Source: Pratylenchus scribneri | Taxonomy: Eukaryota > Nematoda > Chromadorea > Rhabditida > Pratylenchidae | Assembly: GCA_030063045.1 (NCBI GenBank) | Contig: JAQSEB010000187.1 | Coordinates: 186,001-250,000, forward strand | Length of the DNA: 64,000 nucleotides | Reading direction: 5' to 3' | Shown here: positions 1 to 10,500 of the stretch, one piece after another | Layout: each line of letters opens with the position of its first letter | How positions within the stretch are numbered: the first letter of the stretch is position 1 | Notes under the pieces: model-generated | What the model was told of the DNA's origin: nothing | The model's database searches: none | The model's input: only the letters and a program-made list of their open reading frames with translations | Position numbers and translations under genes: made by a program

Positions 1-1383
1 CAGTCTACAATGGCACAAATGAAGTTGGAACATTGAAAATAACAAAGGTTAGTGAAAAATGTTAAGAAAATTACCAAAGTATTCATTTCATTCAGGGAAG
101 CATTCGAGAGGATTTGAATTGGACACTCCAATCGCTTAAACTTTATAAAAATGGTTTATTTAATTCCGAATTCATAATTAATATTCTTTTTAGGCTCAAA
201 TCCATGGCCAAATGGTGAACGGATGCATCACACAAAATCATTGAATTTGGTGGCATTATCACGGCAGGCCGTCGACTTTATGCTCACTCGACTCCAATTG
301 GACACATTCATCGATCGTTTGGAGGCCACTTGGTACGGAATGGATGAAGTGTTCATTTCCTCGCTGAACTCAAATTTGCCCGATTTCCCCGGCGGATATA
401 GTTGGAAATGCTTGGAGGAAAAAGGCTGCGAACAAGAACCAGTCTCACGGTAATTTAATATTGTATTCGTCCGGCAGGAATATGAAAAATATACAATTTT
501 GAATTTTTTTTATTTAATTTTCCCAAATAAAAAGATTTTTTATTAGAATTCTAATAAAAAAATAAATGGTAACCACACATGCCTAATTAGTCAAATGGAT
601 AAAGGTCTCCGATAAAGCCTGAAATAGCTTGGGTTCGAATCCCATAGGGGGCCAATCATTTTTTAAAAGAATTTTACCTATTTTTTACCATTAAATTTCC
701 GTTTCCATGGAAATTAATTATTTGAAAGGAGATGAATCATCAAACATTCCATTTTTTGTTCAACGAACAATTTTTTAGTTGAGCCTATAAAAAATTTCAA
801 AAATAGAAGGACAAACACTTTATTTGATTCTTTTTAGGCTTAATATTTCTTAGTTTAATTTTCTTCTTTTCAGATTTGTGATTTGGAACTCCTGGAAGTC
901 GGATCGATGTTTGAGCGGATATTTTCGCCACGGTGTTTGTGTGATGGGCTTGGAGGATATTTGGCAATTGGCTCGTCTTCCATACTATTTTTATGCAAAC
1001 AAAATGCTCCCAGAATTTGGTAATTTTTCCTAAACAAAAAATTAATATTCTCCGCCAAAATTGCAGATTATGGCGCAATTCATTGTTGGCTTCAGAATTT
1101 GGCACGGAGGCGAAAAAATGAGCAGACCAAACAATTGGCCTTGAAGAAGAATACAATGCGAAAGGACCAGGGGAAGGAGGGCATGACAAATAAAGGCCGC
1201 CTAAATTTGAATGTGATTGCCAATTTGCCACATGTGAGTTGAATAAATATTAAAAAAATATTCAACATTATTCGTCGAAAATCTTTCCCAATAAATTAAC
1301 AATAAATTCCAATTCATTTCTTTTTTTAGGTTCGCTACAATCGACTTCGTGCCAACGGCCGTCTTGACAAATTTCATTGCTGA
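1..1383 (+). CDS. Core-2/I-branching glycosyltransferase (GT14), 3' part
   Basis: This is the C-terminal part of a family-14 beta-1,6-N-acetylglucosaminyltransferase, a type II Golgi enzyme that branches O-glycans or N-glycans; the 5' end lies off the window. Exons read as <1-47, 96-153, 194-449, 874-1019, 1067-1233 and 1330-1383, all GT-AG and in phase. Visible family hallmarks are WYGMDEVFISSLNSN followed by DFPGG in the third exon, and RHGVCVMGLEDIW with YANKMLPEFD in the fourth, matching the conserved C-terminal Cys/Leu-Glu-Asp block of GT14 enzymes. The tail is basic and ends at TGA 1381-1383. Nematodes carry many paralogues (the gly family), so I give no specific symbol. A degenerate tRNA-like sequence lies in the intron at 450-873. 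Confidence 0.85.
581..654 (+). pseudogene. tRNA-like relic (Arg-type?)
   Basis: The segment has an A-box-like AAATGGATAAAGG, a good T-loop GGGTTCGAATCCC and a terminal GGGGGCCA, but the acceptor and anticodon stems do not pair properly. The order of elements resembles tRNA-Arg. It lies inside an intron of the glycosyltransferase gene. It could be a dead tRNA gene or the head of a tRNA-derived SINE. Confidence 0.35.
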
Positions 1384-2173
1384 TTTTATACAACAAATTG
1401 CTCAACAAACCAGCATAAATACTTTGAAGATGTTTCAAATTCCAATTGACAATAAAAATATTTAACATTTCATTCATTGTTCTCATAATAATGATCTACT
1501 AAAATATTTATTTTATTATTTTCCCAGTGAAGAATAAATAAATTATTTTTTAAATGAATTTGAAAACTAAATGTTTTTGGAGTGAAAAAAATGGGCGAGT
1601 TTTGTTTAAAAAACCTCAATTGGGCCCTTTTTATATTAGTACAATTGAAAAACAAGTGAAATCGAAAATTAATAAGCAATCGCATATTTTACTGAGAATT
1701 TGCTTCTAGGTTCTAGGCTTCACAACAAATTTTTATGACAAAATATTTTATTTCCTTCAAAATAATTTTAATATTAATTTCAATTCCACCAACTTTATTC
1801 AATTTTGCTAGATTTTTGCATTTTTCATTCAAACAAAATTTGCAAACATGAAAAACAGCTGCCCTTTTCGCCATTGAATCGAACGTCTTTTGGGGGGTTC
1901 ATCAAAGGGCGTCATTTGTTAGGAAAATTTATTTGATGATTGAGGAGGATTTTACGTGATCTCATCAGCCAAAAGACGCAAATGCCGGCAATTAAAAGTC
2001 CCAAGGCAAAAAAAAATGAACAGCAGTTCAGTTCACGGCCAAAACTTATGGAAAAAATGGAACGAGGAATTATATAAGTATGGGAACTAGAATGCCTCGG
2101 AGGCAATCGATTCTGGGCCAAAATTTTGCCTTTATTAAATTATTCAATAATTTTTAAATTAAATTTAAATAAA
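1384..2173. other. Intergenic, no supportable gene
   Basis: AT-rich sequence follows the glycosyltransferase stop. A 69-codon frame on the minus strand (1912-2121) would encode one hydrophobic stretch, but it has no family resemblance and no splice context. The 5' exons of the next plus-strand gene may lie here, but I could not identify them. Confidence 0.5.
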
Positions 2174-3823
2174 GCTGATTGAGGTTGTTGAACGCGGATT
2201 CCCCCGCCACAAATGCCAAATGCATTTCACTCCGTTGGGCGCGGAATTTGAGTCGGTCATTGCGGCCACCATAATGTTTTTGGCCGGAGGGGCATTGAGG
2301 TGAGCCAATGGCAATTCAATTGATGAATGGATTCTGGGAATGATTTAAAAGGATTCAGAAAAATGTTAATTTCTTTAACGAATAAGAAGTTCTCCTCATA
2401 CCATGATTTTGCCTTAAGCCATATAAACATAATATGATTTGACCACTTATTTATTGGTATAAAAATATTTCTCAAAATCGAAGAGGAATTTATTCCAAAT
2501 TGATTTGAAAACGGGGTTTCCAGTTACTGAAAATTCTTTTTTAAGCTTCATTTGCTGTTTTTGCATCACCCACGGATACATTTGGCACAAAAGGCGAATT
2601 TACAGGAATCGGTTGAGGCATGAATGGAGTGAAGGTGAGTCTCTTATATATTCGAAAAAATGATTAATCGACGTATATAATTTCATCCATTTTCCAATTA
2701 TTTCAGGTACCGATTCAACGGCCACAGTCGCAACCGACCAACAATTAACACGCCAACAGCAACAATACCAACATCAAATTGGAATGGCCACACAAAAACG
2801 GCAATCCAAACAATTTTCAGATCGAAGCAATTCCATAGATCAACAAGTGAGTTGATATAAATTTTATAATGTATTTTATTTCCCGGAAATAAGTTTTTTG
2901 ATTGTAAATGTGTTTTTCCTTTCCGGTTGGATTGTAAATGTGTTTTTCCTTTCCGGAAGGATTGTAAATGTGTTTTTCCTTTCCGGAAGGATTGTAATTG
3001 TGTTTTTCCTTTCCGGAAGGATTGTAAATGTGTTTTTCCTTTCCGGAAGGATTGTAATTGTGTTTTTCCTTTCCGGTTGGATTGTAAATGTGTTTTCCTT
3101 TCCGGAAGGATTGTAAATGTGTTTTTCCTTTCCGGAAGGATTGTAAATTTTTTTTTCCTTTCCGGAAGGATTGTAAATGTGTTTTTCCTTTCCGGAAGGA
3201 TTGTAAATGTGTTTTTCCTTTCCGGAAGGATTGTAATTGTGTTTTTCCTTTCCGGAAGGATTGTAAATGTGTTTTTCCTTTCCGGAAGGATTGTAATTGT
3301 GTTTTTCCTTTCCGGAAGGATTGTAAATGTGTTTTTCCTTTCCGGAAGGATTGTAAATGTGTTTTCCTTTCCGGAAGGATTGTAATTGTGTTTTTCCTTT
3401 CCGGAAGGATTGTAAATGTGTTTTTCCTTTCCGGAAGGATTGTAAATGTGTTTTTCCCTTCCGGAAGGATTGTAAATGCGTTTTTCTTTTCATCTCCTCA
3501 TTTTTTCTAAGCAAATAAATTTCCCATATTTTCAGCAACAATTACGCCGAGTTGTGGTTGTTGAGGCAAAAGTGCCGGCCAATAAAAGGCCACCACCACC
3601 GCCGCCTACATCAATGAATTCCACAAAAGAACGGGAAAATGAACTTTTGGCCGGAAATTTGAAAAAGAAGGGCCAAAGAGAGGCGGATGAAGCAAGAGAG
3701 GAGGAGGAAAGAAGGAAATTGTTGGCGGCCAAGCAACAAAGGAGGAAAATGACCACAAATGGAGTGAATGGCCGAGGGAATAATGGTGGGTCGACGTGGA
3801 TTCAAAGGAATTTGATTTTATGA
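2174..3823 (+). CDS. Single-pass membrane protein fragment, unknown family
   Basis: I do not recognise this protein. Four exons connect in phase: about 2174-2299, 2546-2634, 2707-2846 and 3536-3823 (stop TGA). The first exon carries a hydrophobic segment (SVIAATIMFLAGGAL) that continues across the splice into a Cys-rich hydrophobic stretch (FICCFCITHGYIW) followed by KRR, so a transmembrane helix with a basic cytosolic border is likely. After it come a Gln-rich stretch, a run of six prolines and a Lys/Glu/Arg-rich helix (roughly EADEAREEEERRKLLAAKQQRRK). The layout suggests the C-terminal tail of a type I membrane protein. The start codon and upstream exons were not found, so the 5' limit is only the first acceptor I can defend. 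The third intron is filled by a 30-bp minisatellite. Confidence 0.5.
2895..3487 (+). repeat. 30-bp minisatellite in intron
   Basis: About 20 tandem copies of a 30-bp unit, consisting of ATTGTAAATGTGTTTTTCCT followed by TTCCGGAAGG. Units vary mainly at one position (GTAAATG or GTAATTG) and by single-T length changes. Because 30 is a multiple of three, long open frames run through both strands; these are by-products of the period. The array fills an intron of the membrane-protein gene. The same family recurs in inverted orientation near 51.5-52.3 kb. Confidence 0.95.
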
Positions 3824-4552
3824 AAATTAATAATTTGTCTTAAAAATGGAAGGAATGAGAACTTTTTCAATCTTTAATTTTATTCCATTTTTCAGTAGCA
3901 TTCGATTGCGGCAGCACCAGCACGGAGGAGACAAATTGTTCTTGAATGGAAACATAAAAAAAGGAAACATCACAATTAGACCAAATTGTTTTGCCTTCCA
4001 ATTCCCAGAATAAAATAAAATATAATAAATTCTGTCTGCATTTTTTTGTGAAAAAATGAAAAGACCATCTCATTTTGCCTTTGGCCATCTCTCGAGTCCA
4101 TTCCATCATCCCTCATTTGCGCATTCATTTCCCCTCGTTGGTTGCCTTGGTGCTAATATAAAGTTGGGGACAAAAAAGGCGGTCAAAGGCCTGGGCTTTG
4201 GAATTTGTGCCCCAGCAAATGGTCAACAAATTTGCGCACCATTAAAAAAGGCCATTATCGTTGGCGCCGTTTGTGCCAGTCGGTCTCTCAATTGAATTGG
4301 GAGGGTTTTTGAAAAACATTTTCCCCTCCAATTATGCCATCTTTTCTCATTTTGGACGTCATTTAATGATTTTACGTTTTTCCGCGTGGATAATCTTCAC
4401 AAATTTGTATGGGCCACCCAAAATGCCAATTCCCATTTTTATTTTCCCCCATTCCAAAATTTACATATTCCGGCGGAATTTCCCATTCATTTGGGATTAT
4501 CCAAATTTGGAAAAATTTAAGAGAGAAAACTCATCTAAATAATTTAGGCAAA
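3824..4552. other. Intergenic / upstream region of the FHA gene
   Basis: No coding exon could be supported. Open frames on both strands here lack splice context and family similarity. A TTTAG acceptor-like site sits just upstream of the ATG at 4553 and could be a trans-splice acceptor or the end of a 5' UTR intron. Confidence 0.45.
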
Positions 4553-7500
4553 ATGCTTCGCCTTTTGCACCCGAACATTGGCGGTCAAATTGGTGAGAAT
4601 GCATTGTCCTCAACAATTTTATTACTCCGTAACCAATCCACACTGATTGGCTCCCATCCTGATTGCGACATTCGCATTAAGGCAGGTCCAAAAAATTATA
4701 TAGTAAAATATTGAAAGGCATTTTTAAAATCCAGACCGAATTAAATATTTAAATTTTTTCCATCATCATTCATTATTATTCTGATTCCCAAAACCCAAAT
4801 ATATCCACTACCATATCCATCATTATCATCTACTATTGATATTCCTTTGGGGTATCAATTTACGATATAAACAAAAGTATCCCCTGTGGTGGGCCATTTT
4901 GCCAATGATGATGGAAGTAGGGAAAGAGGAAGTAAGAATCCGTGCGCAGAAATGGCAGATAGCCGGGAATATTGGCAGTAAATTAATGGATGGAATGGAA
5001 TATGGGATGGATTACCTCCGTTGATGATGCATAAAAATGGATTATTTTGTTGGCTTTGGATGGATTGGCAGTTGGCACTTTAAATGAAAGAGAAGTGTCA
5101 TTTATTTTAGGGGAATTGGGACAAGATAGTTTTAGGCTGGATGACGGTTTATGGCCTAATTATGGCCAAAAAAGCAAATCTTTTATGAATTGAATACCAA
5201 AATTAATTCAAATTCCTATTTTATTTCTTCTTTCATTGTTAGGCTATTATTTTTGCCCTCTAGAGAGTATGGTAGCTATAAAAAAAGTATTTTAAGGACC
5301 ACCCCGATTCCGATGCCATTTAAATTCCTAACAAAAACAAAACAATTAATTCCGCCCTATTCCCTCTAATCCATCCATCGTCATTCCTCCATTTTCGGTT
5401 TTTCATTCATTTTAAGCCTAAAGGAATTGTATGCAAATTCTTCAGAAATTAACGTACAAATTGCCTAAATGGCACTTTGCCTAAAGCCATAAAGGAACTG
5501 AACTTTGTTGTTGATTAACTCGTTTCAAATTCATGTTTTTTTCCAGTGCCCCGGTGTACGGCCTCGGCACGCTTTGATTGAATTTTGTCCAAGAACAGGG
5601 ACATATTGGCTGCGTCAATTGTTGCCATTTGAGGAAAAACAATTGGAATTGGAGGGCAACAACAACAGAGGAAGTCGACGAAATGAAATAATGGCGGAGG
5701 GTTGGTTAAACATTCGCATTTATTTTGAAGGCATTTATCGAAGGAAACATGAAATTTATTATTGAATTTGGCCACCAATTTTATCATAAATTTTTGACCA
5801 AATAATATCACAAATTTATGTGGCCAAATTTCCGGTGATTTTAGCTCCGAAATATTCACAAATTCTGCTGGATATTTTAATAAAAAATTGGTGTAAAGAT
5901 TAGATGGTATTACTTAATTATCTGGTGCGTCTACTGGTTAAAGGTAATGGTAACCCTCAAGGGTCATCCGGCATCCGGATATAGGGTTAGGGATTTTAGG
6001 GGATAGGGTATCATCTCACGTATCCGTTGCCCTAATCCTAAAAGGATTTCAAAACCATCTGGAGCTGGACCCGGATAAGTAAGAACTAAGAAGTACTCTG
6101 ATTAATCTTTGTATTGGCAGAAACAACATATTCTATGCAGCCACCACCTCCATATCCATATGAGGATTGTGGCCAGAATGATGATGAAGGGGAGCAGGGT
6201 GAATTGGAGGAAGATAATGAGAATGTGGTGGATGGTCCAAGGATGGGGACATCCAAAAGTGGCAGCCGGAAACATACAAGGGAACAATTGCTTCAGGATG
6301 GTGCGTCCAAATGTGGAGAGGGAATATTCATTAGTTGGCCATCATCGGCTTATTAGTTTAGTGGATTCCAGAAATAAACAGAAAATAGCATTGAAATATT
6401 AGCCACTTTAAGGGAATTTACTCAATTTATATTCACATTCTCAAATTTTTAGCCTTAAATTTTTGGCCAATTTGCCATTCCTTTCAAATTATTCATAGAT
6501 TTTATGGTCATCTCTTAATAAATATGTCTTTAAATTATTCATTTCTAAAAGGTACCGAAATTTTATATTTCGATTTTTTAAGGCACAATAGTGCAATTGC
6601 GCCAATCGGATATATTGCGATTTGGAAGCGGTCCGACAGCTGTGGAATTTGCCTTCAAAATGCCACCAATTGGTGGGACACCGGGAAGGGTGGCGATCAA
6701 AAAAGTTAGTGAAAAGTAGGAAATTGTAAGATTAATTATATTTTTAAGCGGACTGGCAGTTTTGGTGGAAGCACTAGAAAAAGTGGGCCTGATCAAAAAG
6801 GATATTGCTCACTACAATCTGATGGCCTTTCGTTGCCAATTGTTGGGGTACAGTAATAAAAAAATAATGGAAGAAGGGCAAAAGAATAAATAGAAAAATT
6901 GTCTTTTCAAAAACACATCATAATTTTGCTAGCAATGATTTTTTAAAATATTGCTTTTAAATCATTATAATTTTTATAAATTTAATTCATTTGAAGAGTC
7001 GAATTCAGCCGAGGGCTCATGCCGATCGATTTGCGCGCCCTAGGCCCGCTGCTCGACTTTGCCATCGGCAACAAGGCCATCCTAATTCGGCACAAAATCA
7101 TTCAGCTGCGGCTTCTTCTTTTCAACGACTTCCAGATGGAGTAAATTTTTTTATTAAGGAATTGGCCAATCGGAAATGAATATTTCAATTTTTCACATAT
7201 TTTTGTAATAAACAAAAAGGGCCTTAAGAGAAATAATAAACCAAAATCAATCTTAGATTCAATATTTCAAATGCTTTAAGGTTTCCATGCTTCGTCGCAG
7301 TCATTCTACATCACGAATTATTGCAATCGGCGAATCCAGCAGCGATGTTGGTGAAGAGAATGGCGGCGAATGGCCAACAGCAAAAAGGAGGGGACAAAGG
7401 CAAAAAGTGGCAGAAGGTAGACAAATGAGGAGAATTTGTTAATTCGAATGATTTTAAAAATTGCTTTGTTTCGAGAAGAAACAAATTCATATTAAATTCG

Positions 7501-10500
7501 TCCATGGGCTATGAAAATAGTTGCATTAGTTATAAAAAAATCAAAAAAAGATATATAAAAGAAAAGAAATGGGTTTGATGAGAGAGAGTACGGTATTCCG
7601 GAAAATGTTTTGTTGTTCTGATTTTAAAATGTTTTGTTGTTCTGATTTTAAAATGTTTTGTTGTTCTGATTTTAAAATGTTTTGTTGTTCTGATTTTAAA
7701 ATGTTTTGTTGTTCTGATTTTAAAATGTTTTGTTGTTCTGATTTTAAAATGTTTTGTTGTTCTGATTTTCAATGTTTTGTTGTTCTGATTTTAAAATGTT
7801 TTGTTGTTCTGATTTTAAAATGTTTTGTTGTTCTGATTTTAAAATGTTTTGTTGTTCTGATTTTCAATGTTTTGTTGTTCTGATTTTAAAATGTTTTGTT
7901 GTTCTGATTTTAAAATGTTTTGTTGTTCTGATTTTAAAATGTTTTGTTGTTCTGATTTTCAATGTTTTGTTGTTGTTCTGATTTTCAATGTTTTGTTGTT
8001 GTTTTGATTTTCAATGTTTTGTTGTTGTTCTGATTTACAATGTTTTGTTGTTGTTCTGATTTTCAATGTTTTGTTGTTGTTCTGATTTTCAATGTTTTGT
8101 TGTTGTTCTGATTTTCAATGTTTTGTTGTTGTTCTGATTTTCAATGTTTTGTTGTTGTTCTGATTTTAAAATGTTTTGTTGTTCTGATTTTAAAATGTTT
8201 TGTTGTTCTGATTTTAAAATGTTTTGTTGTTCTGATTTTCAATGTTTTGTTGTTGTTCTGATTTTCAATGTTTTGTTGTTGTTTTGATTTTCAATGTTTT
8301 GTTGTTGTTCTGATTTTCAATGTTTTGTTGTTGTTCTGATTTTCAATGTTTTGTTGTTGTTATGATTTTCAATGTTTTGTTGTTGTTTTGATTTTCAATG
8401 TTTTGTTGTTGTTCTGATTTTCAATGTTTTGTTGTTGTTCTGATTTTCAATGTTTTATTTTTGTTCTGATTTTAAATGTTTTGTTGTTGTTCTGATTTTT
8501 AATGTTTTGTTGTTGTTCTGATTTTCAATGTTTTGTTGTTGTTCTGATTTTTAAATGTTTTATTTTTGTTCTGTTTTTAAATGTTTTGTTGTTGTTCTGA
8601 TTTTTAATGTTTTGTTTTTGTTCTGATTTTAAATGTTTTGTTGTTGTTCTGATTTTCAATGTTTTGTTTTTGTTCTGATTTTAAATGTTTTGTTGTTGTT
8701 CTGAATTGCCTTTCCGTAATGATTATAAATGTATTTTTCCCTTCCAGCAGAAGAATATGGAATACCGTACTTTTCCTCACATTAAATCAAACCAATTCCC
8801 TTCTCCTTTCCTTTTATTCTTTCTTTGTCTTTTGGTATATGGTATCTAAAAATCATCCAGCAGAAGAAATGATGGCATCGACGGGTGACTCCATGGATTC
8901 GATGGCCGATGAGATGGTTTACATGGGAAATACCGAAGCCCCAATTGGCCATTCTTCTCTGCCTCCCCTTCAGCCAAATGGAGGTGGGCGAGAAAGCTTC
9001 TTTGAAGGAAATATATTATGTCTTTAAAGGTCTAAAAAATGTCAATAGTCAGAATCAGAATCTTCTTCAACTTGAGGTGAAAAGGGGAAATTATTATTGC
9101 ATCCACATTTTTTAATAAGATGGAGATGAAAATGCGCGATCAGAAAATTGGAAAGGATGAGACGGATGGAAGCAACAAAATGTTGTTAGCCCCACCCCAT
9201 GCCCAACTTAATGAAATTGTCTACGATATTTTTTTCCGGGTTTGTACCGAAGAAATGGAAGCACTCAACAAAAAGTGAGAAAAAGGCATAACTGGAATAT
9301 AATTGGATCTATATATTTTTTATTTTGCAAATTAAATTTTTTTAGACTCGCCAATATGCCAATTCGCGATTATGCTGACATTTTTGCCGAAATGAACAAA
9401 ATTCTGCATGAGCCATTCAGTTTCCGACTTATGGAGGTGTTTTTCGGGGATTCATACCTTCCAGGAATTTAGTAGGACATTACATTATTTTGGTGAATTG
9501 GTGGCAAAATTGACTTTTTTTTCTACCGCATTTTCAATTACAAAATCAAATGTTTCTGGACAAAGATGATTTAGAATAATGGACAAAATAATTAGCCTTT
9601 TATATTCCTTGAATATTGCCTTTCCTAAAATAAATTTATTGTAAATATTTATCAAGGTGAACAGCAAATGCTCACTGCTTTTCGAATCATTGAAGCCCAC
9701 ATTGAAGTATGCCAATTATTTTCGTGTTTTGTCCTTTCATTCCTAATCAACCAATAGACCTTCCGATCGAGAACAACTCTACATTCAATTTGACCAATTT
9801 CTGAAGCAAAAAGTGTTTCCCATTTCCAAACCCATCGATTCATTCCTTTCCACCCTTCGCGAGAGTGCTTCAATGGCACGGGAATCGGCACGCGCTTGCG
9901 GGGTATTCTCACAATGGAGCCGAGAATTCGGTGATCAGCTGCAATTACAACCGAATTGGGATTTGATGCTGTATAAAGTGCGCGATTTGCAAATCAGGTG
10001 AAAATGGGAGGGAAATGTTCACATTCAAAATGGTATTAATTTGCCGAAAAGAATATTGCCGAAAAGAGTACATAAACCCAAACTAATTTTAATGGTTTAT
10101 CATACTTCATTCATAAACCATATACTATGGGATAGAACTGGTCAAGACGCATTGAATGATATATAATTTGTCCTGTTTAGGTCAAAATTAAAGGGTATTA
10201 AACAGTTTATTTAAACCCGATTTTTATTTTTGATTAAAAACTAAATAAGAAATGTTTAAATCCAAGCTAAAACATAATCAAATGATGCTTCTTGATGAGA
10301 TCTATCGATTGATTATAAGATTTATGGGTTCCGGTTATTTCGGCTATTTCAATGTTTTTTATTTTCCTTTAAATGAGTAGGGTAGAATTGATGAATATTT
10401 CTTCCATATTATGCCCAAAATTTTCTATAGATTCCGTGAACAAGGTCTGCCCAAGCATTGGCTGCCTGCCTCTTTGATGCCACTTTTGGAAGTGCTAATT

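Noticed and set aside
1912..2121. Minus-strand 69-codon frame with one hydrophobic helix
   Set aside because: No signal, splice context or neighbouring exon supports it; hydrophobic stretches arise easily from T-rich DNA.
2895..3487. CRISPR array
   Set aside because: The repeat units are contiguous with no unique spacers, and the window is eukaryotic.
2876..3541. Open frames of 140-221 codons on both strands with repeated [10 protein letters not shown] or CVFPFRKD units
   Set aside because: They are by-products of a 30-bp tandem repeat whose period is a multiple of three; the same DNA lies inside a well-supported intron.
7530..7981. Repetitive proteins MFCCSDFK and HFKIRTTK
   Set aside because: They result from the 24-bp period of an intronic minisatellite, and the frame is lost as soon as the unit changes to 26 bp.
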